A DNA stretch of 64,000 bases from Gnetum montanum (lineage: Eukaryota; Streptophyta; Gnetopsida; Gnetales; Gnetaceae): contig MNCI01006151.1 of the NCBI GenBank assembly GCA_015680685.1, forward strand, positions 1,367,566-1,431,565, in the 5' to 3' direction. Position numbers and translations under genes: made by a program. Position 1 is the first letter of the stretch. Each line of letters opens with the position of its first letter. The notes under the pieces were generated by a model. It ran no database searches. It was not told the origin of the DNA and was given only the letters and a program-made list of their open reading frames with translations. Positions 1 to 13,199 of this stretch are shown here, in pieces.

Positions 1-937
1 CCATGAGTTGCAAAACCTAGCAAAGATGTTCAACATCGAAAGTAAGTAATTTGCAGTATGATTCATCAACACAAAGGAATCCTTTGCTTCAATGTTACAC
101 CCATGGAACATTCCAAGGTCAGCCCATATCAATGAAGCCATGTGGATTATTTATGATCCATGTGATAAGGAAGAAAAGATGAAAGCATTACTACATGCTT
201 TCAAACTCTTGGCAAAAGTAGCAATAGTAGTAGAATAGCCTCAACCACCACTAACACTAGAACTTGGTATCTTCAATGCCACAAGATCCTCCACTTCCAA
301 GTACTTTTTTGAGAATTCATCATGTCTTTGGCAACCTTACAAGCACCTAATGTAGTTTTTTAAATTTGTCTAATCTTATTGTAATGGATACTAATGTTTC
401 TAATCTTGTACAATTTGGCACTCAAAATTAGTAAAGTTAGTTTTGTCTATCTATTCTTTTTTTTTCTTTTGTTAATAAATTTCATGCGTTCCCAAATTTT
501 GTAAGAAGATTGATCCTATTTTTGTTCACTTGAGGATGAGCTTTTAGTCAGTTGTTCTGGTATGATGAGTCTTGCTTAGATAGGCTATGTTGACATAGCC
601 CCATCGACACATGGTTAGATGTATTAATACAGATGCATCAACGTTGACACATGCAAAGCCTATATAAATGTGGCCACCTGCTACATTTATGACAACTTAG
701 ATTCATAGCATAGTGAATCCCTTATAGTTTCTTTTCTCCAAAGTTGAAATATTTTTCCTTTAAGAGCCTGTAGTGTGAATTTTAGAAATTGTACAACACT
801 TTATTCAAATTCCATGAACCTAAACAAATTGGCATGAATATAAATAAAGTCAAGATTTGTTACATTCATTGCAAAACTCTTTACATTCAACACTTTACTT
901 TCAATGTAGTTTTCATATATGGTTTTAAATAATTAAT

Positions 938-1215
938 ATAAATAATCATAAAAATATAAGTACTACTACTTCAAGAATAACATATTGCACTTGGTAATCC
1001 CAATAGTGAATATATGGTACACCCAATAATAGCCACTTGATAACCTAGTAGCATTAGGAACTTCTTGATTCATGGTTTAAGTCTATAGGTAACTTAGTAA
1101 CTATGTCTATGAAATTTGACTAGATCACTATTGAATGCTTGTAATTCATATGGTTGGGTGTACAGGATGCCCATTGTTCATCAATGCATCATTAATGTAA
1201 ATCATTCTAAGAGAA
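938..1215. repeat. Dispersed repeat, left copy
   Basis: This AT-rich stretch shares words and word order with 62,690-63,120 near the other edge of the window, for example GCACTTGGTAATCCCAA and CATATGGTTG. The match is diverged and no coding or terminal inverted repeats are evident. It is probably an old dispersed repeat of unknown class; the ends are approximate. Confidence 0.4.
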
Positions 1216-1790
1216 GGTGTTGCTTGAGGATTTCAATGTGGTTGCTCACTAGACAATATATGAATGATAACTTCAAGATTCACCACATGTCCATGGCTTT
1301 CTTTGGATCAAGGAAGCTCCAAATATAAGTGACCTTAACTAGAATGATCTTAAATGAATGGAAAGATAATATATTTTGTTATGAACTAACAAATACATAA
1401 AATTCTAGCTACAAATGATATAAGTTATTAAGCATGTTGTTTGTTAACTTTTTAATTTTTATAAGTGTTGTAAATGTTTAAAATATTCAATAATTTTCTT
1501 CCTAGATGTGATTCTCAAATGGCAAAGAGCTAATAATTCTAAGCATCTATGCCAAATTAATATGGATCATGATCAATTATTAAATTATGTTTAGCAACAT
1601 ACATAATGTAGAAGTATAGTTTATTTACGACTATGAAATAATGAATAAGTTTGTAGGTACTTTATCTTCTTTTATAATACTCTACAATTTTCTTTCTTGA
1701 AATTAATTTTTTTGTTATTTTCATCATGAATGTATTTGTTATTAAAAGAAATTAATATTAGATCAATTTTTTCCTTAAGTAAAATATTTC

Positions 1791-2207
1791 ATGAATGTTG
1801 CAGCTTCAAGAAAAACTCTTTTAAGATTGAATGCTCATATTAGAATGATTTTGTAAATATGGATAGCAAATACAAACTTTCAACCAATGTTTTACAAATA
1901 TATTGTTATTAAATACAATGAAAAATATGTAGCAAATTATGAAAAAATATCACAGTCCTTTCATGATATGTTAATTCATATTGCAAATTCATGAATACCA
2001 ATGGAGAATGTAATGAATGCATACAAAAGATTCATGATGGATGTTGTAGCTAATAAGGACATTGGTTTTATAGATATTTGTCATATATTATATGAACTTT
2101 CCTTGGTTGAATGTGGTAAAACATTCAGTACTATAAATGTATCCATAAATATCTATAAAAGAGTTGTACCAACTATTGATAGAGATGAAGAACCTAAAAT
2201 AATATGA
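1791..2207 (+). pseudogene. Coding-like relic of unknown family
   Basis: A plus-strand frame runs from an ATG at 1,791 to 2,207, interrupted only by a TAA and a TGA. The frame reads as ordinary protein (NEKYVANYEKISQSFHDML, then MENVMNAYKRFMMDVV and GKTFSTINVSINIYKRV). I do not recognise the family. Low stop density in otherwise AT-rich, stop-dense DNA suggests a decayed gene fragment, possibly of a transposon. The 1,790 bases upstream hold no recognisable gene. Confidence 0.3.
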
Positions 2208-2249
2208 ATCTACCTCAATAGATCCTAAAAGGACCCATTCCACAAGCTT

Positions 2250-2974
2250 CCTAAGCAAATTAAACTTATAAAATAAGAATAACACAAGGAATTAGAGAAA
2301 ATTCTTACTTTTATTAAAACAACTCTCAAAATATAGAGAAATACATCAAAGAAGTCAAGCTTAACTCATACCTCTCCCAAGGATCTTAGAGGCCATACAT
2401 ATCTCCTCTCAATTTTGAATTACTCATAATGGGGCCAAAGCTCAAGATAAGATATTTATAAGAGATTCTCTTAAACTCTCTCAAGTGCTCTCCCTTTTCT
2501 CTCACTCAAATTCCTTGCATAAGCTCCTAAGAGACCTCTCAAATCTCTTACTCAACTCTATCCTAACTCTCTTATCTTAAAATCAAGTCTCTTCTATGTC
2601 CTTTCAGCTCCCCTAGCATCCAAAATACAAATTAATATCCATTGGTCTCACCTAGGATGATGTCCTTCTTAAAAGAAAAACATATATAGAAAGACATCTT
2701 TGACACCAAGAAGATGTCTTTCCTAATAGTCAAGCCCTGTTAGAAGACATCTTGTTCATGGAAAAGATGTCTCTCACAAGTACAAAAGATGTCATTATAG
2801 TGAAAACCTTTTAAAAATAGTTTGAGGTTCCAAACTCTTCGAGAAAGCTATCATTAGCACTAAAACATCCCAATTACATCCCAAACTCCTCAATACAAAA
2901 TGGCAACATACAAGAAGACACACACAAAAATAATACATTGAGGATTACACAAGGATTGGGTGATGCCCTCATCA
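2250..2974 (-). repeat. LTR of small element, left copy (3' LTR)
   Basis: Aligns over its length with 4,394-5,245. Shared blocks include ATATAGAGAAATACA, CAAGCTTAACTCA and CTCTCAAATCTCTTAC. The high end (CTCATCA) is followed by a polypyrimidine run, which orients the element on the minus strand. Confidence 0.6.
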
Positions 2975-4393
2975 TCTCTTCCACCCTAAAAATTATCATG
3001 CTTAATGACCTTTCACAAGCTAGAAGGCATCATGCTAGCATGATTCATGACCATCACACTTAGTACAACTGCCATAGCTTAATACATCAAAAACATCATG
3101 AGAATTATAATTTGAGCTTCTATTACTCTTGGAGGCTTGTCCTCATGCCCCTTCATACTTCCTTCATTTGAGCATCTCCTTAAAATGACTTCTTTTCATC
3201 TCCATGATGACTCAAACTTGTAATAATAAAGAATAGAAAAAAGCAAAAGGATTAGACTTTCCTAATACAACATCCATTTTTATCCATCTTTTTCCTCTTC
3301 TTTACCTTCTTCTTCTTAGTGTTTGAAAGTCTCTCACTCATCCTTTCTCCACCATTAGCAATATAATGCAAATTTCCTTCATGCTACTTATCCATTTCAT
3401 AGCCAAGATGATTAAATCCATCATTATCAATGTTCTCACCAACATCAATAATTATCTTCTCATAATGACTATTCTAATAGCCATCATTATCAAACACATT
3501 ACCATTATTAGAACTTCCCTCATTAACAATGGCTACAAAAATTACATTTCCTCCATCACATATAACATGACACTCAATCTTTTCATAATCATCATAATTA
3601 TCATTATTCAAATCATTACAATTGAATAAACCACTATCAAGCTAAAGTAAAAAACTAGCACCCATCATACTAGCTTCAACATGAGAGATATTACTACCAT
3701 TTATAAGGTAAATATTAGACTTATCTCTTCATGAATTATCCCATCCATCTTTGGTTCAACTTGATCTTCAACATATGGCTGTCCAATCTCATTAAAATTT
3801 TAAGGTTCAAGATTTCAAATAGGAGTTTAATCTGGTTTCTACCCTTCAAAGGAATCATCATTAATCTCTTCATGCCATTTTGAAGATATCAACTCAAAAG
3901 ATAAACTTTCCTCAATGGCTTTAATAGTAGATTCATCAAAAACATCATCAAAGAAATTATTCTTCTAATACATTGGCTAGAAGACTCACTTCTCTTTCAT
4001 GAGATAGCTTCAACTTGTCTTAGAATCTCCTTTCATTTACCACAAGATATAGAAAAATTTCATTAAAAAAAATATCATACATTATAGTGCTACCTTTGAT
4101 TCTCCTTGAAAAAGTCCCTTGATCTTTTCCTTTTATTTGGCTTTGATCTTTTACCTCCCATGATTTTTGAGGTAGGAACTCTCCTTGATCAACATCGTAT
4201 ACCATCTTGGGCTTTAAATATATTTTGATTCCTTTGATGACACTCTTGGTTTTCTCCCTTAAAACCTTTAGTATTGATCACTACTTTACTTAATAAAAGA
4301 TACTTAAGAACTCATTTTCTCATTGATCTTTACTTCATCAAGCCATAGAACTTCCTCCTTTTCTTGATGGCTAGAAGATATTATATCAATTAT

Positions 4394-5245
4394 TCTCAAA
4401 ATTAAGCTTAGAAAATAAAAACAACATAAATAATTTGAAAAAATTATTATTTTCATTAAATAAACTCTTAAAATATAGAGAAATACACCAAATATGAGAA
4501 GCCAAGCTTAACTCACCCCTTTCCTAAAAATCTTAGATGCCATACATATTTCCTCTCGATTCTCAATTGGCCCCAATGGACCAAAGCTTAAGAAAAGATA
4601 CTTATAAGAGATTCTCCTAATCTTTCTTTAGTGCTTTTTCTTTCCCCTCACTTAAATTTCTTGCATAAGATCTCTTCTTACACAAGTTCTCAAGAGACCT
4701 CTCAAATCTCTTACATAACTCTATCTTAACTCTCTTAACCCAAACTCAAACCTTTGATACATATCTATAATATTTTAGGTGATCTTTTGCCTACATTAGT
4801 GTACAAAATACAAATTAATATTTTTTGGTCTCACCCAAGAAGATTTCCTTGATGTCTAAAATATGTTCTTATCGATAGAAAAATATCTATAGAAAGACAT
4901 CCTTGATCCTAGAAAGACATCTTGCCCTAGAGCTAAGCCTTTTCAAAAGACATCTTGTTCATGAAAAAGATAACTTTCACAAGTACAAAAGATTTCTTTT
5001 ATAGTGAGAACCTTCAAAATATTTCTTTATAGTCAAAGCCTTCAAAATACATCTTTCCAAGTAGACCCTTCAACAAATAGACATCTAGTCTAAAGTCCCA
5101 AACTCTCTAAACATGATAACATTAGTTTCATAATGTCTCAAATACATCCTGAACTTGTTAAGACATAAAGGAAATACACACAAGAAGTTACACACATATA
5201 ATAATGCATTGAAGATTATACAAGGGCTAGATTATATTCTCATCA
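4394..5245 (-). repeat. LTR of small element, right copy (5' LTR)
   Basis: Diverged direct copy of 2,250-2,974, ending CTCATCA at 5,245. The divergence and several indels suggest an old insertion. The low end is approximate. Confidence 0.55.
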
Positions 5246-5249
5246 TGAA

Positions 5250-7120
5250 ACATACATATTCATTATCAATGCATATCAAAAGAAATCACTAGAAATTTAG
5301 CGAGTTTCATTACTAAATGCTATTGAATATTTTACATTTAATTATAAAAAGCAAAGAAGATCCATTTTGGTGGACTCAATCACAACTAGTTATGATTAGA
5401 ACATATCATAGGTTCAAAGTCCGTTTAAGGAAAAGTGAGAAAAAATGGAGAGATTATTGTTAAGCATAGTTGTTGCTTTACTATTTATTTAGAGATGTAA
5501 AACATGATCTGGATAGAACTAATAAAGAAATTAAACTAAATTGATTATCTATTAACACATATATGAAGTTGAAGTAAAGACATTGGATGAAAATTTTGAA
5601 CATGCTTATAAAGAAGAGAAGCAATACATAGACATCATTCTTAAAAAGCAAGATGATATTGAATATGGTTTTGAAATACTAAATCAATATCTACTAACAT
5701 CAAATCATTTTCAAAGAAGTCAATGTAAAATGGTTGGAATAAGGTATTGAGATAGAGTGCATGAATAATTGGCTTACTATAATTTTAAGGATTACTACAT
5801 CTTTTACTCTTAGTTATAGATTACATGGAATAATAATATCTTTACAAAATGACAACAATGAGGTGAACCTATATCTCCTAGGAGTGAGAAAAAATAAACA
5901 TCACAAGATTATCACTAATAATTTATATATGCAATAATTTGAATTTAATAAAGTTGATCTTTTATCAATGATTATTTAGGGAAATAACTAGAACAAGAAA
6001 ATCATAATTATTAATGTCATTCCTAAAGAATTTAGAAGAGCTATCCCCTTAGGCAATAACAATTGATGATCAATAAAATATTTTTGCAATTATATGTGAC
6101 ATCACAGATGTAGCTACGATTTTATAGCCTAAGATACAAAGTCATAATTGCAATAAATTTCTAAAAATATAGTTTGCCTACTACATTTATGATTGAAACA
6201 ATAGTAAGACTATTACTTTTATTTCTCAATTCTTATAGTAATCAACAAGTATCCCAGAATGGTTGAGTTAATTGTATGGTATATCTATTCAAATTGGATA
6301 TACATAGAAATATTTCATGAATGGTAATAAAGATCAACATTGATTTCATTCCATTTCAACACTCTGACATAGAATAGATTTATTTCCTTGTATTTACTTT
6401 CATTGAAACTTAGCATAATATTTATATTTTCATACCTATTAATCATGATGAAATGAGCATGATCAATTTTTGTAAATGTGTATTTTCTTGGTAACCCAAA
6501 TAGCAACATTGCTTAGCTCTCATAGTAACATAATGCTTAATTATTGCAACAATGGGTACATAAATTTAAAACATGTATGAAAAATTAAGGATTAGACAAT
6601 TATTACTTTAGAATAGTATATAATTTACTTTATTATTACTTAAATTAATTACTTAGTTAATTTTTATATTTTACTTAGTTTTATTAAATGTAAAATAACA
6701 TCATGATCATATACCTCACCTTGGCCTAAATGATATAAGATAAGGTTACTACTAGGTCAAGTGGGAAGATAGTGATTCATGATCTTATATTTAACTACCA
6801 AGATACTCTACTAGTTTCATCCAAAGATTACAACCTGGTCTATCACAATGACTTGTGGTTAGGTCATGGTGAACATATTAAAATCCATAGTATTGTAAGT
6901 TTCAAATTTTTAAAAATTTTTATCAAATCATGACCTGTGACACCCTCATGATTCACTTGTGATATCATTAAATTTGATTTTGTTTACTATTTTAAAGATC
7001 ATGACCCATGGTCAGCTTGTGGTTTAAAGACTAAACTATGTGTTAATTAAAATTTTGAACATTTTGATCAAATTTTATGAAAATTTTAGAGCATTCATTA
7101 AGAGATTCATCCTCTAAATA
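5250..7120. other. AT-rich stretch without recognisable gene
   Basis: About 1.9 kb of AT-rich DNA. A few coding-like runs occur (for example a plus-strand stretch near 5,570-5,750 reading KTLDENFEHAYKEEKQYIDI), but stops are dense and no family is recognisable. It may be the remains of an older transposon. Confidence 0.4.
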
Positions 7121-7149
7121 CCCATAATTAGTATCAAAGCTAAAGTACA

Positions 7150-7520
7150 AAGAAAAATTTATCTAGGATGTTTGATGGTACTCAAAATTTTAGATTATGG
7201 TAATGATTGATAAAGGTGTTATTGGATTCTAATGATGTTTGGATTGTTGTAAATAGAGACATTAAAAAATAAAAAACCATGAATAAGAATTTGAGAAAGA
7301 AATCTTAAAAAGTTACCAAAGAAGAAGAGTTAGCAAAAGGAATAATTTGCAATTCACTATGTAACAAAGTCAAAAATACAATTTCAAACATGAAGACTAG
7401 CAAAGATGTACAAGATAAATATTAGAACAAGAAGGGTATAATTCAAACTCAAATGCATAAGTGTAAGATATATTCTGAAGATGGAAGAAAACTAGAGATA
7501 CTTAAAACAAGTAGCATAAA
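7150..7520 (+). pseudogene. Copia gag relic
   Basis: Just after the PBS-like string a frame reads MFDGTQNFRLW and then VLLDSNDVWIVV. This resembles the F-x-G-x-N-F-x-x-W start of plant copia Gag (UBN2-type) proteins. Stops follow quickly and no CCHC zinc knuckle can be seen downstream. The 7,520-8,040 segment is too decayed to assign. Confidence 0.45.
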
Positions 7521-8040
7521 TATCAATTTAAAATATGGGAATCAATGTGAAATTAGAAATGTGTTTTATATTCCAAACCTTTAAGTCTCTATTATCAATC
7601 AAAAAATTGACAAGTGATGATTAAATAGTTGATATTTGACAAAACATCTTCCATTATTTATTATGAAAGTAGATTTATTGTATAGAATCAATTCCAAAAT
7701 CAAAGAAATCAAGTAATAAGAAAAATTAAAAGGTGCCCTCAAGGAATGAAAAAAAGCTAAAGAAATAGAAGACTTGGAGCAATGTTTTCAAATTCTAATT
7801 AAAGAAAAAATACAAGCCCCTAAAATTATAAAATCAAAAACCCCAATTAAAGAAAAACATGAAGACAAGAAAAGTTTCGACTCACCTCCATTAGAAAACG
7901 AAGCTACAAACACTTCATCAAGCAATTGAAAAAGAAAAAGGATAACTAAAAACAAGACACAACTATTGAAGGTCAAAGTCAAAAATTAAATTTTTGACAT
8001 ATTAGGATATTTATGGGAGAGAAATTATAATGGGAATAAA

Positions 8041-9195
8041 TGATGAGGCTAGAATTTTTGGTGTTGGTATTGTTCAGATTAGGATACATGATGGAGTTAT
8101 GAGAACTCTCATAGATGTGAAGCATGCACCAAAGATGAGGAGAAGTATAATTTCTCTTTGATCTTTGGATGGACTTGGCTACAAATACATAGTTGATAAT
8201 GGTCTCTTGAAGGTTTCCAAAGGTTCTCTTGTGGTGATGAAGGGTAAGAAGCATGGGAATATCTACAAGCTAATTGGAAAAATAATGTTTGAAGAAGAAT
8301 ATGCTACAATTGGAGAAGCTACTATATTAATGTTATGGAATAGGCTACTTGGACACATTAGTGAGTTTGGGTTTAATAATCTACTCAAGAAGAATATGAT
8401 ACTAGGAGTTCATAGAATAGAATAAAAATTTTGCAAGCATTGTGTATATGGAAAGCAATGCAAGGTCAAGTCTGTAAGTAGTGCAACTAGAAGTAAGGAT
8501 ACCTTGGATCTTGTGCATAGTGATGTTTGGGATTTGGCTCCTCATGTATCTTTGGGAGGCACAAGGTATTTCATTACTTTCATTGATGAAAAATCGATAA
8601 AGGTATGGGTCTTTCCTTTGAAAGGAAAATCTGATGCTTTTGAAAGGTTTAAATTTTTTAAAGCCTTATTGGAAAGGAGCATTGATAAGAAGATTAAGTT
8701 TCTAAGGTCAAATTGCAAGGGAGAATATATCTTAATGGATTTTAAGATGTACTACAAGTCTAAAGGAGTCAAAAGGAATTTGAATGTTCTAGGCACATTG
8801 CAATAGAATGGTGTCATAGAAAGAAGGAATCATACACTTCTAGAAGCATAATGAGCTTTGCAAGACTAGACATGGCATTTTGGATGAAGGTAATTAATAC
8901 AGCATGTTATTTGATGAACAAGACTTCTCTTGCAATAATTTATAAGTCTCTAGAGGAGATATGGAGTGGATCACTAGGGAGATATGATCATCTTAGGACC
9001 TTTGGTTGCACAACGTATGTTCATGTTCTAAGTATCTAGAGAAGAAAGCTAGATCCTAAATCCAAGAAATGTACATTTCTTGGATATGCAAATAGCAACA
9101 AGGAATACAGGTTATGGGATCTTATCTCTAGGAAGATATCCATTAGCCAGGATGTAGTGTTTGATGAATCTTCTCCTTTACAGAATAATGGACAG
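8041..9195 (+). pseudogene. Copia GAG-pre-integrase and integrase relic
   Basis: Frames read IRIHDGVMRTLIDVKHAPK, then LWNRLLGHISEFGFNNLL (the H of the integrase zinc motif) and FCKHCVYGKQCK (its Cys pair). The DDE core follows: LDLVHSDVWDLAP holds the first Asp, and the second catalytic Asp region is changed to LRSNCKGEY. NGVIERRNHTLLE holds the Glu. The C-terminal part reads FGCTTYVHVLS and TFLGYANSNKEYRLWD. In-frame TAG/TAA stops interrupt it at about 8,160, 8,423, 8,804 and 9,037. The role in an intact element is to insert cDNA into the host genome; this copy is dead. It is cut at 9,200 by the Tat-A insertion. Confidence 0.8.
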
Positions 9196-9200
9196 GAACA

Positions 9201-10142
9201 TGTAATGATTAAAAAAATTGGTTGCTAGAAAATTGAAAATCCTAGTATATAGCTTTATCCCTAAATCCCCAAGGCCTCCAAAAAATGGAATTTAGTGTAT
9301 CCTAGATGGTCTAGTATATCACTTAGGGACTTGGAAAATGTAAAATATGGGTAGAAAAATAAAAATGAAATGCAAATCTAAAAAAATTAAATGCACTGAA
9401 ATGGAACAAATAAATCTATCTTGCATACAAATATAACTATAAGTTTTATTTTAAAAGAAATAAATAATGATTGAATAAACGTGTACAAAAATGTATGTGG
9501 GGTTGTAGCGAGGTTCACTTTAGTGAGGGCTTGGAATCCATTACTCCACGATCTAGATGCTCTACAACTCCCAATGCTTTTGAACCTTGTCTAATCCTTT
9601 CACTAGATCTATAGGATGTGTAATAATGGCTATGGGGGTAACAATTTCCTAAAAAGGGGGTTCCACACTAAATAGATCCAAGAAGCTTATGATCATGGTG
9701 GATCATGGCACCAGTTTAAGGTCTTATTAGACCATCAAAAGATGTTTCTTTATTATGCCAAAAGATGTCAAGCAAGATCACTTGGTTTAGATCATCAAAC
9801 TTATCAACATCAATTATTCGTTTCAACCTATCAACAATGATAAACAATACTATAGGTGAAAATGTGAGAATTACATATAATCAAGGCTACATGATGGCTT
9901 TAATATTGCAAAACAAGGGATTGATGTGGTCATGAGAAAGTTCAAGTTCTAGTGAGGAACTTCATCCTATGCATCATATCCTCACCATTGTGTTCTTGAT
10001 GTGAATTTCCACTAAGGAACCCTCTATGATGTTTCTAGATTCAAGGTCAATGGTCATAAGCCTACTTTAGGGTGTTATGGCTATATAATAGAATGGGTTC
10101 AGTGCTTAAGGTTTGGATATTTGATATAATAGAATGGGTTCA
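9201..10142 (-). repeat. Tat-A 3' LTR
   Basis: Starts TGTAATGATT and ends GGGTTCA on the plus strand. It matches the 5' LTR over the first 500 bases (for example GGGTAGAAAAATAAAAA and TGCTTTTGAACCTT). The polypyrimidine string GTTTTCTTCCTTATCTTCC follows at 10,143-10,161 and is the complement of the expected polypurine tract. The copy lacks the 36-bp tandem array of the 5' LTR and carries a short duplication (ATAATAGAATGGGTTCA, twice) at its high end. Confidence 0.7.
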
Positions 10143-10161
10143 GTTTTCTTCCTTATCTTCC
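10143..10161 (-). other. Polypurine tract of Tat-A
   Basis: The minus strand reads GGAAGATAAGGAAGAAAAC immediately before the TG-type start of the 3' LTR, the normal site of plus-strand DNA priming in LTR elements. Confidence 0.6.
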
Positions 10162-10399
10162 TAACTTATTCCTACATGAAAACATAAGCACATCAAGTGG
10201 CACTTGTGCAATAAGATTGTTAAAATTGATAAAGACTAATAAAATAATGTTAATAATGAAATATATCATGGTAGTAGTACATAAGCTAGACAAACATGTT
10301 ACAACAATAGCCACCAGTATCTAAATAGGGTCAACCAGGCTACAATGCATGAGTTTAGGATAATATAAGGTTAGACATGATCAAATATGGTTATATTTT

Positions 10400-10490
10400 G
10401 CTAGTTTTAGGTCTTAGTGAGCCATGTTGCCAATTTAAGGCCATAAGATTACTAGTTTAAGGCCATGAAGGACCATGGTTTTAGGATACA
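10400..10490 (-). repeat. TTAAAC-type repeat block (Tat-A)
   Basis: Several units on the plus strand read CTAGTTTTAGGTC, CCAATTTAAGGCC and CTAGTTTAAGGCC, that is GGCCTTAAACTAG on the coding strand. The same unit type forms blocks at fixed places in Tat-B and Tat-C. Confidence 0.6.
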
Positions 10491-10559
10491 AAGTTGTTGG
10501 GTAAGGTTGAGCATCAACAAAGGTTGTTTCTGGGCTATCTAGATTGAAAAAGCAAAGGT

Positions 10560-13090
10560 TTTAGGGAACAAAAACTAGATCGACACTAGCCAATGTGGAA
10601 GGAGTGATCCCTAGCATGGATGGGACATTTAGACAATTTCCTACAGTTATTTTATCTATTTTTTGACTTTTGATGCCTTACATGTCAACACAATTGATTG
10701 AGGAAGGGAATGGAATAACTTTAGCATTACTTTCAACCTCTAGAACCTCTCTTTGGAGCTTGAAAGTGTCTTTCATGTTGGATCCATGCTGGCTAGCATG
10801 TTGCCAACATGGAGACTAATGGAAATGTGTTTTATGAGATTAAGAGGATCATAATTGGGGTTTTTAGGCCTTTCCAAGGTAGTGCAAGGCTAGATTTTCC
10901 AGAATTGATAACTTTGAAGGTTAAAAATGGTTTTAAAGTAGGCCTTAAAGTCATACCTCCTTGGCTCCACATTGGCCAACATGGATAGGAGAGGGCTCAA
11001 CACAGAGGATCAAATTTTAGGCCAAAACAAGGTCAAATAGGGTTAGATGGGTAGCTAGAACTCCTAATAGTTGTGCATCCCCTAGCTACATTTTGAGGCT
11101 ATTTGGATGGGGTTTTGAGTGTTCAAACAAGTTTGGGATAGTCTCCATGTTGAATCCACATTGACTAGTGTGGAGCTAGCATGGAGCAAAAGGATGCCCT
11201 TGCCTTTTGATCTTGGAATGATCTACTCAGAAAATCAACCAAGTTTCAAGGCTCCTAGGGCTTTAAACTATCATTTCATAAGGTTTTTTTATTATGTTTG
11301 GACACTATTTAGGACCATGCAAGGTTATACCCCCTTGATCCATGTTGAGGGATTTCCCCAAGATGAAGGAGCGGAGTTGATGGATTATAGGAGCTAAAAC
11401 AAGATCAAATAAGTGTAATCTCAAGGATGTAAGGTCCTAGGCTTTGTCAATGTAGGTTTTTGATTTCTTAGGGTGTTGATATATTATCAGAGGGGAAAAG
11501 ACAACTAATCCATAGTTACTCCCTGCCACCTAGCATGGATGAGTAGGTGCTCAACATGGATGGATAAAAAATACCATATCTTTGCTAGGTTTGACCATAA
11601 TCAATCATGCATGTCAACTTCTAGGGTTGCCAGTGTCAAGGATTAGGGTTTAGGATCAAACTTAGAAAGTTTATAGGGTTTTTAAGTGATTTTATGGGTC
11701 ATCCCTTTGGTTTCACATTGGCTCCATGCTAGCCAACATGTAGGATCAAAGGACATTATTTTTTGATAATTTTTGGTTAATTTTGATCATGCATGAATAT
11801 CTTGAGGGTTGTTGATGTTAATGGTTGATGCCTAGGCTCAAATTTTGGTAATTTTAAGGGTATTTAAAAGGTTTTTAGGCTTACCCCTTCTAATTTCATG
11901 TTGGCTCCACATTGTGTACTGTGGAACAAGCATGGAGGACCCTAAGGGATTTATTTTTGGCTATATTTGGTTGACTTTTGAAAGTCTAGTAACTTCCAAA
12001 AGGATTGATAGGGTTTTGGTGTAAGTACAAGGTAATTTGGTGTTATTTTGATGCATTTGGGATCCCTCATGAGCCTCCCTAGCTACATCTATACTAGCTT
12101 CACACTAGCTAGTGTGGAAGATGGGGGTTCTTAGCATGAAAGATAGGAAAATATTGAAATGGAACCATTTCTATGAAGTTTTAGCTATCAGAGCCTCCAA
12201 GAGGATGAGGTTGTCAACTAAAGTTAATTTCAAGGCCAATCTTTGGATTTTTGACTATCCCCCCCTTTCATCCACACTAAGGTTACACTGCTTAGCATGG
12301 ATAGGATCACTCTAGTATGGCTCTACTTGCATGGGTAATTTTTCCCACTTCTGCGAAGATTTGATAGGGTTTTGAAGCTACATGGGGTTGCAAAGATTGA
12401 GGGGCAAGATTTGGTGTTGAAATCAACTATTTTAAAGGCTTATTGATCTCTCATGTAGTCATCCCCCCCTTCATCCTACTGGGTAAGGTGGCCCCAACAT
12501 GGATTGGAAGGTGATGATGGGTTTTTTCCATTTTTGATTGATTTCAAGGTGTTTGAAGGCTTTGGTAGGCTCTAATAGGATCTAGCGGTTAGTAGGGTAG
12601 GTCATGAGGCTATTTTCAACTATAAAATAGGTTTTTTGACACATCCCCAAGGCATCCACACTAGATCCATGCTAGGTAGCATGGATGGAGGGTTCACCAA
12701 CATGGATAAGGCTTCAAGGCTAAAACTTAACTCAAGTTTTAGCAACTATTAACTACTAGAGGTCATGGATGGATACTAGGATTATTAGAGTGCATTTTAG
12801 GGCTATTTAAGCTTTGGAAAGGCTTTTGTGGTATACCCCTAGGGTATTCATGCTAGATCAATGTTGGGAAATGTCGATGGATGATTCACCAGCATGGGGA
12901 AGGTGTTTAGATGCAAAAACTAGGTTGTTCTTTGTTAGTCTATGTTACCAAGAGTTGACAATGGGTTTTCAAGTTAAAATATGGCAATTGGATGGTCAGA
13001 TTTAGTAATTTAAGGTTTTCTCCATTCATCCATGTTGGTCAACATGGATGGACCTCTCCTCAATGTAGATCAACTAGATCTAAAATTTTT
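10560..13090. repeat. Array of ATCCAT/ATCCAC inverted-repeat motifs in Tat-A
   Basis: About 2.5 kb composed of diverged paragraphs, each holding a pair such as CCATGCTGGCTAGCATG or TCCACATTGACTAGTGTGGA followed by a fixed context ending in GGTTTTTAGG or similar. The motif vocabulary (TCCACACTAG, CCATGTTGG, CCATGCTGG) recurs in the 36-bp array of the 5' LTR. No protein family was recognised in the short frames here. By position it corresponds to the accessory-gene promoter region of Tat-B and Tat-C, but the gene itself is absent. Confidence 0.6.
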
Positions 13091-13199
13091 GAACACTTTT
13101 GACTAGGTTTGATAAGGTTTCAAGGCTATCGAGGGTGATCAAAGGGGTTTGAGGCTATGTGGGGCCACCTAGGCATTAGATCAAGGTAAGGTGGATAGT

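Larger units (their letters stand above)
2250..5245 (-). mobile_element. Small non-autonomous LTR element (LARD-like)
   Basis: Two direct repeats of about 0.73 and 0.85 kb flank 1.4 kb. Read on the minus strand the repeats start TGATGAGGGCAT (left copy). A purine-rich strand complementary to TCTCTTCCACCCT at 2,975-2,987 lies just outside the left copy, as expected for a polypurine tract of a minus-strand element. The internal part (2,988-4,393) contains no recognisable gag or pol; short frames there are not protein-like. The low-coordinate ends of both repeats are uncertain and I could not confirm a target duplication. Confidence 0.6.

Noticed and set aside
3366-3629. Ile-rich membrane-like frame of 87 codons inside the small LTR element
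   Set aside because: Its composition reflects ATT/ATC-rich low-complexity DNA (ATCATTAT runs), not a recognisable protein.
7990-8254. Minus-strand frame over 7,979-8,254
   Set aside because: It is the shadow of the copia GAG-pre-integrase coding strand.
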